NCBI GenBank assembly: GCA_031267965.1
Contig: JAIRYC010000007.1
Span: 1 to 33,973, forward strand
Reading direction: 5' to 3'
From: Oscillospiraceae bacterium
GTDB lineage: Bacteria > Bacillota > Clostridia > Oscillospirales > Acutalibacteraceae
Length of the DNA stretch: 33,973 bases
Each line of letters opens with the position of its first letter. The stretch's first letter is position 1. The notes under the pieces were generated by a model. That model was not told where the DNA came from. It made no database searches and saw only the letters and a list, made by a program, of their open reading frames with translations. Shown here in pieces: positions 24,679-32,850 of the stretch. A program made the translations under genes and the position numbers.

Positions 24679-25572
24679 TCACGGACGCATCAGGAACAGT
24701 TGCACGCAGGCAGTGCCATAAACACCAACCGCGAGTTCCTTAAACTGCGCGTTCAAAATGTTGGCACGGTGAGCGGATGAACCCATCCACTGGTCAACTG
24801 CCAGTTTTGGGGAATTGTTTGTCGCCCACTGTAGATTTTCACCGGCTCCCATAAATGAAACGCTGAAATCATCCAGTACGCTTGACCATTTGCGGCCGTC
24901 CGGACGCGTGTGCGAGAAGCTTTGAGAAGCTTCCTGAGCACGGACCTGTGCCGCACTCCAAAGGCCTGCCGGAGCACGGCCTAGCGGCGCAAGACCATTA
25001 TTTACACGCTCAATATTGGTCAGGCGCAGAATCTCATCCGCAAACCGAGCCGTTGTGCCAAAGGGAGACTCTACCGTGGTGGTTTCCGGTTTGGTGGCGG
25101 TTGTGGATTTTCGTGTCGTCGTGACGGGCTTCTTTGTTGTGGTAATCGCTTTTTTGGTGGTGGCAACAACCTTTTTAGTAGTCATCACAGATTTCTTGCC
25201 AGTTGTAACGGGCTTGACCGTCGTTGTAATAGTCTTTTTGGGCATCGTTACAGATTTGGGGTTGGTTGTAGCCGGAGGGCTTGTCCTCGACGGCGCCGTT
25301 GGTTTTGAAGCGGACGTGCTTGACGCCGCACTGTCTTTTGTTGAGATTGCCTTAGTTGTGCCCGATGCCACGGTAGTTGCTTTGCTGCTTTGCGCAGCGC
25401 TTCCTCCAGTAGTTCCGGCTTGGCTATTTGGCGTTGTGCTTTCGCGTGGCTGTGCGGTCACCGGCTCCGTTGGCGCAGACAGATTTTTATGGATAACGCA
25501 TCCAAGTGTACTGCCAACTACAAGCAACAAGCCGATGAGTAATGCTGCGGTCGGTTTTGGTAATGATTTCAT
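24679..25572 (-). CDS. CAP-domain (SCP-like) surface protein with Thr/Lys linker
   Basis: The 297-residue product has an N-terminal hydrophobic signal (residues 9-25, ending STLGC, a non-canonical lipobox). A linker of about 140 residues is rich in Thr, Lys, Ser and Pro, with repeated TTKK/TTTxKP elements. A CAP domain follows from about residue 178: LxLTNIERxxxGLAPL-like start, SFSHTRPDG, GENLQW, WMGSSAHRANIL and a closing GTACVQLF strand. CAP domains of this type occur in many bacterial extracellular proteins (YkwD/SpoIVB-associated families); the biochemical role is usually unknown. GGAGTGAG lies eight bases before the ATG. The linker suggests it spans the cell wall. Confidence 0.9.
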   Translation of the reverse strand: MKSLPKPTAALLIGLLLVVGSTLGCVIHKNLSAPTEPVTAQPRESTTPNSQAGTTGGSAAQSSKATTVASGTTKAISTKDSAASSTSASKPTAPSRTSPPATTNPKSVTMPKKTITTTVKPVTTGKKSVMTTKKVVATTKKAITTTKKPVTTTRKSTTATKPETTTVESPFGTTARFADEILRLTNIERVNNGLAPLGRAPAGLWSAAQVRAQEASQSFSHTRPDGRKWSSVLDDFSVSFMGAGENLQWATNNSPKLAVDQWMGSSAHRANILNAQFKELAVGVYGTACVQLFLMRP

Positions 25573-25622
25573 GTTCTCTCACTCCATTTTGCAGTCAACA
25601 TTTTGGCGTTGACGGCACGATG

Positions 25623-25658
25623 ATGCTCTTTAAGTAAAGAGCATAGCTGTAAACAGCT
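25623..25658 (-). promoter_or_regulatory. Two adjacent hairpins at the 5' end of the CAP mRNA
   Basis: AGCTGT-AA-ACAGCT (25645-25658) and ATGCTCTTTA-AG-TAAAGAGCAT (25623-25644) are perfect inverted repeats lying back to back, starting just after the -10 box. They would be the first structures in the transcript; mRNA stabilisation or an operator are both possible. Confidence 0.45.
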
Positions 25659-25664
25659 TTTGAG

Positions 25665-25693
25665 AGTATAACATGGCTTTTGTCGACCGTCAA
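25665..25693 (-). promoter_or_regulatory. Predicted promoter of the CAP-domain gene
   Basis: TTGACG (25693-25688), 17 bases, TATACT (25670-25665), a near-consensus vegetative promoter. Confidence 0.7.
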
Positions 25694-25880
25694 GGGCGAA
25701 ATGTTGGCGAATGTAACAAATTTACGGGGAATTTTGTGTGGCCTGGTTGGTGGGATTGAGCCTGTTTAGGTTGAAAAATAGGGCTTTAACAGCATTTTTG
25801 GATAATATAGGGTTTCCATATTTCCGAGGTATCTCGGCAAGGCTGTTTGCGTTACATTGGTTCGTGAGCGGGTGCTTGGC

Positions 25881-26618
25881 TCATTGCCTTGGCTCCAGCG
25901 CGGCGAACGCAATGGCAAATGCCATTTTCTCCTGATATTCCGTACTCTTTAGTTTGTCCCGCTCGCCGGGGTTGGAAAGAAAGCCGCACTCCGCCATCAC
26001 TGCGGGCGCTTTGGCGTAGGTCAGGATATAAATATTGTTGCCGGCAGGTTTTATCTTCCTTTTATTCTCCGGCTGAAGCAGCTTAGTGATTCGTTCTTGG
26101 ATTTTAAACGCAAGCGCTTGGCTCTCCGGGTTGTTGGGCGAATAAAATATCTGCGTACCTTTTTGTGCCGTATTTGGATATTTGTTTTGGTGTATGCTGA
26201 TGAGCACAGCATCCTTGGTGTTATTTACCAAATCTGTACGGTTGTGGATATCCGATACTTTTTGCTGGCGGATTGTATCTGCGCCGGAACTGTGTATACT
26301 CCTGTCGTCCTCCCGCGTCATGATGACTTCGCAGCCAAACGCACGCAGAAAATCCCGCACGCGCAGCGCAATGGCAAGATTGATATCCTTTTCAACCGTA
26401 CCATCTGCGCCTACCGCGCCGCCGTCCGCACCGCCATGTCCTGCGTCAACAATAAAGATAGGACGAGCGGTCCGGGCGGCGGCGGAAATTGCCTGCTGAT
26501 TTCCTTTATCTACCAAAAAAAACAGCATCACTGTTGTTAAGAAAACAGCGAAAACGAGTAAGGGAAAGATATTTTTTTTAGTTATATGAAATAACCCTGA
26601 TATTTTATCTTTTAACAT
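25881..26618 (-). CDS. cwlD: N-acetylmuramoyl-L-alanine amidase, CwlD type
   Basis: The 245-residue protein has an N-terminal membrane/signal helix (residues about 15-38) and an Amidase_3 domain: IVDAGHGGADGGAVG with the first zinc His, VEKDINL with the Glu ligand, VIMTREDD, RQQKVSDIHNRTDLVN, LISIHQNKYP with the last zinc His, and MAECGFLSNPGE with the catalytic Glu. The IHNRxxLVN and SPNNPESQALAF segments and the overall length match CwlD, which acts in muramic-delta-lactam formation of spore cortex. The start is ATG 26618 after GGAGG; the frame remains open upstream, but that overlaps the TauE gene antisense. Implies a spore former, or a lineage derived from one. Confidence 0.88.
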   Translation of the reverse strand: MLKDKISGLFHITKKNIFPLLVFAVFLTTVMLFFLVDKGNQQAISAAARTARPIFIVDAGHGGADGGAVGADGTVEKDINLAIALRVRDFLRAFGCEVIMTREDDRSIHSSGADTIRQQKVSDIHNRTDLVNNTKDAVLISIHQNKYPNTAQKGTQIFYSPNNPESQALAFKIQERITKLLQPENKRKIKPAGNNIYILTYAKAPAVMAECGFLSNPGERDKLKSTEYQEKMAFAIAFAALEPRQ

Positions 26619-26649
26619 GTGCGCCTCCAAGCGTATAAGAAAAATACTT

Positions 26650-27042
26650 ATGGGAAAACCTATGCCTATGGAAGAGAAAAAATCACCAGCCAAAGGATTG
26701 CTGAGCACGGGCATCGGCTTTTTGGTGGGCGTTATCAACGGATTTTTAGGAGCTGGTGGCGGTATGCTGGCAGTGCCGCTCTTAAAGTCGCGCGGATTGG
26801 AACAAAAGCAGGCGCATGCCTCTGCCATTGCGGTCATTTTTCCGCTGACCTTGGTAAGCGCGGCAGTGTACCTCGTTGGTGGCAAGGTATCGTTTGGCGA
26901 TGCGCTGCCGTATTTACCGGCGGGAGCCATCGGCGCAGTTGCAGGGATGTTCATTCTGCCACACATTCCTGATAAGCTTTTGCGCAAAACATTTGCAGCG
27001 TTCATGCTTTGGGCTGGTTTTAGGATGGTAACCAATAAGTAG
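26650..27042 (+). CDS. Half-size TauE/SafE permease, first subunit
   Basis: About 130 residues with four hydrophobic helices and the TauE/SafE half signature: GFLVGVINGFLGAGGGMLAVPLL, then QAHASAIAVIFPLTLVSA and a conserved Gly-rich third helix (GAIGAVAGMF). Full-length TauE/SafE proteins have two such halves; here each half is a separate gene. The family moves sulfite, organosulfonates or related anions; substrate unknown here. The start is uncertain: ATGs at 26617, 26650, 26662 and 26668 share the frame and none has a good ribosome binding site. The 5' end is back to back with cwlD. Confidence 0.8.
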   Translation: MGKPMPMEEKKSPAKGLLSTGIGFLVGVINGFLGAGGGMLAVPLLKSRGLEQKQAHASAIAVIFPLTLVSAAVYLVGGKVSFGDALPYLPAGAIGAVAGMFILPHIPDKLLRKTFAAFMLWAGFRMVTNK

Positions 27043-27074
27043 GGGAAACAGCAAAAGTATCCATGGAGGTGGAC

Positions 27075-27449
27075 ATGGCCTGGAATATTGTGGCAGCATT
27101 TTTTTCCGGCATGGCGGCTTCTCTTGGCCTGGGCGGCGGCGGGATTTTGCTGTTGTATCTTGTTTTGGCGCTGAACATGGAACAGTTGCAAGCCCAAGGT
27201 ATCAACCTGATATTCTTTCTGCCGTGTGCGGTGATTGCGATTATCTTCTACACCAAAAAGCGCTTGATTGATTGGAAAGCCGCACTGCCGATTCTTGCGG
27301 GCGGTTTGCTCGGGGTCGGTCTTGGGGTATGGATTGCCGGAGTTGTAACGGCGGAGTGGCTCGCACGGATTTTCGGTGGTTTTTTGTTGCTGCTGGGTTT
27401 GAGGGAATTTTTTTTTCGAAAAACAAAGTCAACGAAAAAAAGAAAATGA
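27075..27449 (+). CDS. Half-size TauE/SafE permease, second subunit
   Basis: A 124-residue, four-helix protein with the other TauE/SafE half signature: AAFFSGMAASLGLGGGGILLLYLVL, a QAQGINLIFFLPCAVIAI helix, KKRLIDWKAALPILAGGLLGVGLG and a last helix followed by a Lys-rich tail. GGAGG at 27066-27070 is five bases before ATG 27075, preferred over the in-frame ATG at 27063. It lies 32 bases after the first half-gene, so the two are probably co-transcribed and assemble as a heterodimer. Confidence 0.82.
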   Translation: MAWNIVAAFFSGMAASLGLGGGGILLLYLVLALNMEQLQAQGINLIFFLPCAVIAIIFYTKKRLIDWKAALPILAGGLLGVGLGVWIAGVVTAEWLARIFGGFLLLLGLREFFFRKTKSTKKRK

Positions 27450-27988
27450 AGTCAGGAACAAAATAGCGGCGTTATATTGGCAATAGTTGTGCCCCAACTC
27501 AAATCTTTTTTGGCAGTAGCCAAATAGCGTGTCTTGTGATATAATAAAGAATTATGTCCGCGATTATTTTCCAGAAGGCTTTCCCGCCCACACGCGCATT
27601 GATATGCAATTCCAAAGAACAGTTTTGTTATAAAGATGAAGAACAGATTTGTCCTCTATTGTTTTTACATATCTAGACGGCAGTGTGCATATCGCTTTGA
27701 TGGCGACAAAACGTTCTTTTGCCCACATGAGTGACGGCAAGCTTTTCATGCGGCATTTTCGGACGCACCTTGCGGCGATTGGACTTCACCGCATTGGATT
27801 ATGTATATATTTTTTTCGCCACAATCAAAATCAATCTATGCTGTTACGGTTAACTTCCATAAAAAAGACTTTTCAATTATTAAAACACATAAAGATTTAT
27901 GAGAACAGGGCATTACTATAATTAAAATACGGAGAGTGGTAAGTATATAACCACTAAAAAAGCTCATCTATAATGATAAGCTTTTGCA
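27450..27988. other. Long spacer with a possible degraded frame
   Basis: No intact gene is seen. From 27556 the plus-strand frame reads VRDYFPEGFPAHTRIDMQF, meets two stops (TAA and TGA near 27631-27639), and resumes as SSIVFTYLDGSVHIALMATK and FRTHLAAIGLHRIG to about 27795. This looks protein-like and may be a decayed gene, but no family is recognised. TATAAT occurs at 27540-27545 without a clear -35. An imperfect hairpin (27958-27985) lies just before the recD2 promoter. Confidence 0.3.
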
Positions 27989-28017
27989 TTGCAATTTTGT
28001 CGAACATATGTTATACT
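27989..28017 (+). promoter_or_regulatory. Predicted promoter of recD2
   Basis: TTGCAA (27989-27994), 17 bases, TATACT (28012-28017), followed by a leader of about 50 bases. Confidence 0.55.
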
Positions 28018-28076
28018 GTGTGCACAGTGCGGTCAGTGTGCCAGTGCTATAGGATTAAAAACCGTGGAGAAACCTA

Positions 28077-30278
28077 TTGGATATTGAATTACAAGAGCTT
28101 TCCGGCACAGTGGAGTCCGTTACCTTCCGCAACGCGGAAAACGGCTTTACTGTGTTTGATTTTGATAGTGGCGGAACGCTCACCACCGTAGTTGGCGTGT
28201 TGCCGGAGGTTCAGCCCGGCGAGCTGCTCAACCTGCGCGGTACATGGCAGGATAATGCCCAGTGGGGAAGGCAATTCCGCGTGGAGCTTTGTGAGCAGCT
28301 AATCCCGCACACCGCGGCGCAAATGCTCAAATATTTGTCGTCTGGTACGGTCAAGGGGATTGGCCCTGCAACTGCGCAAAAGATTGTGGAAGCCTTTGGC
28401 GATAGAACCTTTGACGTGCTGGAAAACTCGCCCGGGGAGCTTTTAAAAATCCGCGGCATGAGTGAAATCAAGGCAAAGCTCGCATCTGACGATTTCAAAA
28501 AGCAATTTGCCCTGCGCAGCGTAATGATTGCTCTTGAGCAGTTTGGCATGACGCCCGCCGAGTGTACAAAGACGTACAAGGTCTTTGGGGTAAATGCGGC
28601 GGACACGGTGCGGCGCAACCCATACGCGCTCTGCGAGGAGCGAATAGGTATTGGGTTTGACCGTGCGGACGTAATCAGCGTCAGTCTGCCGGAACCTCCG
28701 CAAGCGGGAATGCGCACGCGCGCGGGGATTATGCACGTCCTGCGTCAGGCGCAATATAATGATGGGCACACCTGCCTGCCACGCGAGGAAGCAATCCGCA
28801 GATGCAGTCAGGTCATCAACGCGCCGTGGGAAGACGCGGAGGAGGCGCTTGAGTTTCTTCTGCGCGAAAACGCTTTATATGAGGAGCTTTTTGCCGAACG
28901 TCATTTTGTGTTTTTGCCGCCAATCCACAAGGCTGAGAACAGTGCGGCGGCGCGCTTAAAAGTATTTTTGGAGTTCCCTCCGGCGGGCAGTCAGGCATTG
29001 GACGATGAAATCGCTAAGGTAGAAGCCGAGAGCAGTATCGTTTACGGCAAGCTTCAGAGGGAAGCGATACGTACGGCGGCGGAAAAGGGTATGCTGATCC
29101 TCACGGGTGGACCGGGCACGGGCAAAACCACCGCAATCCGCGGGATACTGAGCCTGTTCAGGCAGCAGGGCCTAGAGGTTGCGCTAGCCGCGCCAACCGG
29201 CCGCGCCGCAAAACGCATGAGCGAACTTGCGGGCTGTGAGGCAAAGACAATCCATCGCCTGCTGGAGGCGGAGCGCACGGAGGACAACCGTCCGCCGCGT
29301 TTTCAGCGCAACGCGCAAAATTTGCTGGGATGTCAGGCGCTGATTTTGGACGAGCTTTCGATGGTAGACGCATATCTTTTTGCGGCGGTGCTGGATGCGC
29401 TGCCACTTGGTTGCCGTCTCGTTATGGTTGGCGATGCCGATCAACTTCCGGCAGTTGGTGCAGGCAACGTTTTGCATGATTTGCTTTCTGCGGATACCCT
29501 GCCTGCCGTCCGCCTTACAAAAGTTTACCGTCAGGCAATGGAGAGCCTGATTGTTGAGAACGCGCACCGTATTATTGACGGTGAGCCGCCGCTTTTGCGT
29601 GAGAAAAATCGGGACTTTTTCTTCTTATCCATGCCGAACCCGGCGCTTTGCGGCGGGCTTGTCCGTGAGCTTGTAGCAGAGCGTCTGCCCAAGGCATATG
29701 GTTTTGACCCACTGACAAGTATTCAAGTGCTCTGCCCGTCGCGTAAAGGCGCAACGGGGACGATTTCTCTCAACGCGCTTTTGCAGAATGCGTTGAATCC
29801 CGCTGGGCCAGGTAAATCCGAGCACCCGCATGGGTCGCGGATCTTCCGCGAGGGGGACAAGGTTATGCAGATGAAGAACAATTATGACCTTGAATGGGAA
29901 GACGGACTTGGTGAGAAGGGTCGCGGAATTTTTAACGGAGAGCTTGGCATTCTGCGCGAGCTTGACCTGCGGGGACGCGAAATGTTGATTGAATTTGACA
30001 GCCGCTTGACGAGCTATCCTATAGATAAGCTTGAGGATTTGGATTTGGCGTATGCCGTCACGGTGCACAAAAGCCAGGGCAGCGAGTTTGAGGCCGTGGT
30101 GCTGCCGGTATGCGGCGTGCCAACTCCGCTGGCGTACCGGTCGTTGCTCTATACGGCGGTGACGCGCGCTAAACGGTTATTTGTGGGCGCCGGCAACCGC
30201 GAAGAACTGCTGCGTATGACAGCCAATGTCCGCGCAGGGCAGCGCTTTAGTGGGCTGGCGGCGTTTTTGCAAGAGTGA
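28077..30278 (+). CDS. recD2: RecD2-like ATP-dependent DNA helicase
   Basis: A 733-residue superfamily 1B 5'-3' helicase of the RecD2/YrrC type, acting in DNA repair without RecBC. It opens with an OB-fold-like domain (ELSGTVESVTFRNAENGF) and a helix-hairpin-helix region (GIGPATAQKIVEAFG). Helicase motifs follow: I GGPGTGKTT (about 343-351), DELSMVDAYLF (II), MVGDADQLPAVGAGNVL (III), VYRQ, KVMQMKNNYDLEW...GIFNGELG, VTVHKSQGSEF (V) and LYTAVTRAKRLFVGAG (VI). Translation starts at TTG 28077, with GGAG eight bases upstream; no ATG fits the conserved N-terminus. Full length for the family. Confidence 0.93.
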   Translation: MDIELQELSGTVESVTFRNAENGFTVFDFDSGGTLTTVVGVLPEVQPGELLNLRGTWQDNAQWGRQFRVELCEQLIPHTAAQMLKYLSSGTVKGIGPATAQKIVEAFGDRTFDVLENSPGELLKIRGMSEIKAKLASDDFKKQFALRSVMIALEQFGMTPAECTKTYKVFGVNAADTVRRNPYALCEERIGIGFDRADVISVSLPEPPQAGMRTRAGIMHVLRQAQYNDGHTCLPREEAIRRCSQVINAPWEDAEEALEFLLRENALYEELFAERHFVFLPPIHKAENSAAARLKVFLEFPPAGSQALDDEIAKVEAESSIVYGKLQREAIRTAAEKGMLILTGGPGTGKTTAIRGILSLFRQQGLEVALAAPTGRAAKRMSELAGCEAKTIHRLLEAERTEDNRPPRFQRNAQNLLGCQALILDELSMVDAYLFAAVLDALPLGCRLVMVGDADQLPAVGAGNVLHDLLSADTLPAVRLTKVYRQAMESLIVENAHRIIDGEPPLLREKNRDFFFLSMPNPALCGGLVRELVAERLPKAYGFDPLTSIQVLCPSRKGATGTISLNALLQNALNPAGPGKSEHPHGSRIFREGDKVMQMKNNYDLEWEDGLGEKGRGIFNGELGILRELDLRGREMLIEFDSRLTSYPIDKLEDLDLAYAVTVHKSQGSEFEAVVLPVCGVPTPLAYRSLLYTAVTRAKRLFVGAGNREELLRMTANVRAGQRFSGLAAFLQE

Positions 30279-30331
30279 GGCGAGTGGTTATTATTGCTTG
30301 GTGCGTTATAATATAATACATGGCTCCACCG

Positions 30332-31360
30332 TTACAGCGCTTTTTTCTTTTTGATTATGCCGGCCGCAGTGCAAATCAATGCCGCAAACAACAGCGCAGC
30401 CAGGATAATCGCTTTTACATTCGCGTCAATGTGTTTGTCCGTCCAGCAGCTCAAATCTATCGCTTGCAGGCTGAACACGGCATTGCCTTCATAAAGCCAG
30501 TTGAGCGTAAAATCCAGTGCCATTTGGTGTATACCAAACACAATCAGACAAAGTGCCGCCTTAAAACAAGCGTGGATTTTGGCATAGCGGATTATCAGCA
30601 TAAGCGCCCACGGCAGGCAGGCGGCGATTAGAGTTGTGGGCACGGCAAGCTTGAAGAACAGATCGAATTTGCCGATTGTTAACAGTGTGACTACCTCAAG
30701 CGCAAACAGCAAAGCAGTATTTATTACAAAGTAGCATAGTGCTTTGTGGCGCAGATATGGCTCGGGTAGTGATGTTCCCCGCAGCACAAACGGCAGAAAA
30801 AACACTGAGAAGCCTAAAAGTACTGCAAAAAACGCAATGAAAAACCAGTTCAACAGACCACCGGTCAATACTGCGCAGAAAAACATTAGCATATTGAGCG
30901 AAAGGTAAAATGAGCCAAGTGCCCATAGTCCGGTATTTTCTTTGATGAGTACCGGTATGCAAGTCAGCGAAAAACCGACCGCAATTGATGCGGCAGTGAC
31001 GAAAACCGCAGGGATATTCTCCTGCACCAAGAAAACCGGCGTGAGCGACGCAAATAGAACCATATATAAAATATAAAAGAACCGAAGATAAAGCTTGTTC
31101 CGCCGCTTGAGCGCATTAAGCTGTTGAACCATTCTGCGGCCGTCCAAATCGTCGCTGGAGGTCAGCAGCTCGTGCTCGGTTATGTCAAGCAGCCCGCACA
31201 GTGCCGTTACCAAGGTGATGTCAGGATATGAAAGCCCGCGCTCCCATTTGGATACCGCAGATTCGGTAACGTAAAGGCGCATGGCAAGGTCGCGCTGGGT
31301 CAAGCCGTGCGCTTTGCGTTTTTCGCAGATAAAAGCGCCAAAGTTGGTTTTTTCCTGCAT
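30332..31360 (-). CDS. XRE-type regulator fused to an eight-helix membrane domain
   Basis: The 342-residue protein starts with a Cro/C1-type helix-turn-helix (residues about 5-60: FGAFICEKRKAHGLTQRDLAMRL, then VTESAVSKWERGLSYPD). A short polar linker with a KRRNK patch follows, then eight hydrophobic helices from about residue 85 to the end (closing KKKK). Membrane-bound XRE proteins of this layout are common in Firmicutes and are thought to couple an envelope signal to transcription; target unknown. ATG 31360 is chosen because GGGAG lies eight bases before it and the HTH starts right there; the frame upstream is open for 19 more codons without support. Confidence 0.85.
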   Translation of the reverse strand: MQEKTNFGAFICEKRKAHGLTQRDLAMRLYVTESAVSKWERGLSYPDITLVTALCGLLDITEHELLTSSDDLDGRRMVQQLNALKRRNKLYLRFFYILYMVLFASLTPVFLVQENIPAVFVTAASIAVGFSLTCIPVLIKENTGLWALGSFYLSLNMLMFFCAVLTGGLLNWFFIAFFAVLLGFSVFFLPFVLRGTSLPEPYLRHKALCYFVINTALLFALEVVTLLTIGKFDLFFKLAVPTTLIAACLPWALMLIIRYAKIHACFKAALCLIVFGIHQMALDFTLNWLYEGNAVFSLQAIDLSCWTDKHIDANVKAIILAALLFAALICTAAGIIKKKKAL

Positions 31361-31394
31361 GATGAGGACTCCCTTTTGTTTTGGATTTGTCCTC

Positions 31395-31424
31395 AGTATA
31401 ACAATGGCGGCAGTCAAAAGTCAA
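31395..31424 (-). promoter_or_regulatory. Predicted promoter of the XRE-membrane gene
   Basis: TTGACT (31424-31419), 18 bases, TATACT (31400-31395). The spacer contains a second TTGACT. Confidence 0.5.
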
Positions 31425-31530
31425 TGATTTTACACGGTTTTACCGCCCGACTTATGGTCGAGTGCAGGTTTGGTGGACAATACGTCGCCGTTAACGTCGG
31501 AAATACCGGATCCACTTTCCGCCAAGCTGT

Positions 31531-31662
31531 TATGCTTCTGAGCTGTATGCAACACTTGAGGAAGAACACACAAAGCTGTGGTATCTGAGCGCATGCGCTT
31601 TGTTTGATTTGTTTCAAGAAGAGCAAACCACGGGAAAAATCACTTACCCGGAGGAGGGATAG
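31531..31662 (+). pseudogene. C-terminal remnant of a small DUF3791-locus protein
   Basis: The frame YASELYATLEEEHTKLWYLS, then ALFDLFQEEQTTGKITYPEEG and TAG, reads like the C-terminal part of the short acidic proteins often found just before DUF3791 genes (from memory). No start codon or ribosome binding site precedes it in frame, so its N-terminus is lost. Its stop lies four bases before the next gene's ATG, showing the two were once an operon. Confidence 0.45.
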
Positions 31663-31665
31663 GCA

Positions 31666-31890
31666 ATGAGCAAGCAAGGTGAATTCCTAATCTACTGCCT
31701 TGAAATGTATCGCATGGCTAAAAAAATGACTGGTAAACAAGCCATTGAGCTTTTCAAGAAGTACGGCGTTTCAGACTATGTGATGTCGCACTATGAGGCA
31801 TTGCACACAACAGGGTGGCAATATATCGTTGACCATGGAAAACACAGCGTGCAGTGTTCGCATGGCCCGGCTGTCTTTCAATTTTTTTGA
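31666..31890 (+). pseudogene. DUF3791 protein, truncated at the 3' end
   Basis: GGAGGAGGG sits seven bases before the ATG. MSKQGEFLIYCLEMYRMAKK, then MTGKQAIELFKKYGVSDYV and YEALHTTGWQYIVDHG, closely follows the DUF3791 pattern: FLIYCIE, TGK-LF-KY-V-DYI, YEALHTTG-QYIV. DUF3791 proteins are short and often lie beside DUF3990 in toxin-antitoxin-like loci. After about 31838 the frame leaves the family and runs antisense into the neighbouring membrane-protein gene, so only about 57 native residues remain; no partner follows. Confidence 0.65.
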
Positions 31891-32106
31891 GTCAAGCAGA
31901 AAAATAAAGGTAACGATGGCGGAGATGGAAATCAGCACAAAGAGTGTGGGAATGAATTTGTCGCGCAGGGGATACAGCTCGGCAATCCAGTCATATGCCC
32001 ATTTTGCACTGCGCAGCATGAAGAAGGCGAGTGTTGCCAACGCAAAGAAGATGAATGAACCTAGGCGAGAGTGGAAAACACGGCTAAATAGGTTTTTCTT
32101 TTTCAT
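31771..32106 (-). CDS. Two-helix membrane protein, C-terminus altered
   Basis: GGAGG lies five bases before ATG 32106. The first ~80 residues are convincing: basic N-terminus (MKKKNLFSRVFHSR), two hydrophobic helices (about 16-33 and 51-70) with an acidic loop between, then DSKKLKDSR. From about 31838 downwards the frame reads the antisense of the DUF3791 remnant, so the last ~20 residues are probably not original. No family recognised. Confidence 0.55.
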   Translation of the reverse strand: MKKKNLFSRVFHSRLGSFIFFALATLAFFMLRSAKWAYDWIAELYPLRDKFIPTLFVLISISAIVTFIFLLDSKKLKDSRAMRTLHAVFSMVNDILPPCCVQCLIVRHHIV

Positions 32107-32195
32107 AAATGCCTCCGGGTTTTAATTGATTGTAAAAATATACCATGATATGCGCAGGGACAAGTTTTGCCTATCCGCCCACCCCAAGGCGACAA

Positions 32196-32837
32196 CTATT
32201 GCTGTGGTGGTGTAGTGTACCGCCTGTATTCCGGTGCTGCGGGATTGGATGCGTACTGCGGCGCATATCCTTCGCGCGCAAGCTGCCGTTTACGGTTCGC
32301 GCGTACAGCGGCAATTACAATAAAGCCGATAACGGCTCCAATGAACAGAAACACCCCGCCGAAAACGGCGATAAGTGTATAGGCAACCGGCGCGCTGACG
32401 ACATTTTGCCCCGCAAGGAAAGAGCCGCGCATTAAACTGGGCTTATCAGTGCCGGAATTTTCAAGCATCGTAACGGTATACGTGCCCGCTTCGCTGACAT
32501 TTATGTCGGCAACCTTGTTCCAAGTTTTCCCGTTAACGGTGAAAGAACTGTTGTTGCTTATCCATAAGTTGACCGTTGCGGCCGCTTTGCCGTCAGTGCT
32601 CTCAACGGTTATTGAGGGAGTGCTGAAAGGAAGGCCGAAATATGCAGAGTAATACAACTCAAATGTGCCCACCTCTATAAATGTCAATTTAGCTTTGCCG
32701 TCAATAAGCTCAAACTCCTGTTTGGGTGAGTTAAACGCCTGATATGCGCGTATGCCGAAGACCGTCGGCAAGGCAATCGCGGCAATCAGCAATAGTGTGG
32801 GTATGAGGAACAGTGCCGCAGATATCTGCTTTTTCAT
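32196..32837 (-). CDS. Envelope protein with Tyr/Pro-rich cytosolic tail (paralog A)
   Basis: The 213-residue protein has an N-terminal helix (SAALFLIPTLLLIAAIALP), an extracellular beta-rich domain of about 110 residues (FELIDGKAKLTF..., NGKTWNKVADINVSEAGTYTVTM), a second long helix (about 148-180) and a basic tail rich in Tyr, Pro and Ala ending TPPQQ. GAGGG seven bases before ATG 32837 fixes the start; the upstream open frame only reads the neighbour gene. It is a clear paralog of the gene just upstream (13 bases apart, same operon). Function unknown; the layout resembles a sensor or assembly factor anchored at both ends. Confidence 0.75.
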   Translation of the reverse strand: MKKQISAALFLIPTLLLIAAIALPTVFGIRAYQAFNSPKQEFELIDGKAKLTFIEVGTFELYYSAYFGLPFSTPSITVESTDGKAAATVNLWISNNSSFTVNGKTWNKVADINVSEAGTYTVTMLENSGTDKPSLMRGSFLAGQNVVSAPVAYTLIAVFGGVFLFIGAVIGFIVIAAVRANRKRQLAREGYAPQYASNPAAPEYRRYTTPPQQ

Positions 32838-32850
32838 TGGAGCACCCTCA

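Noticed and set aside
26619-27197. Extension of cwlD upstream to give 438 residues
   Set aside because: The extra 193 residues are the antisense of the TauE/SafE genes, and GGAGG marks the start at 26618.
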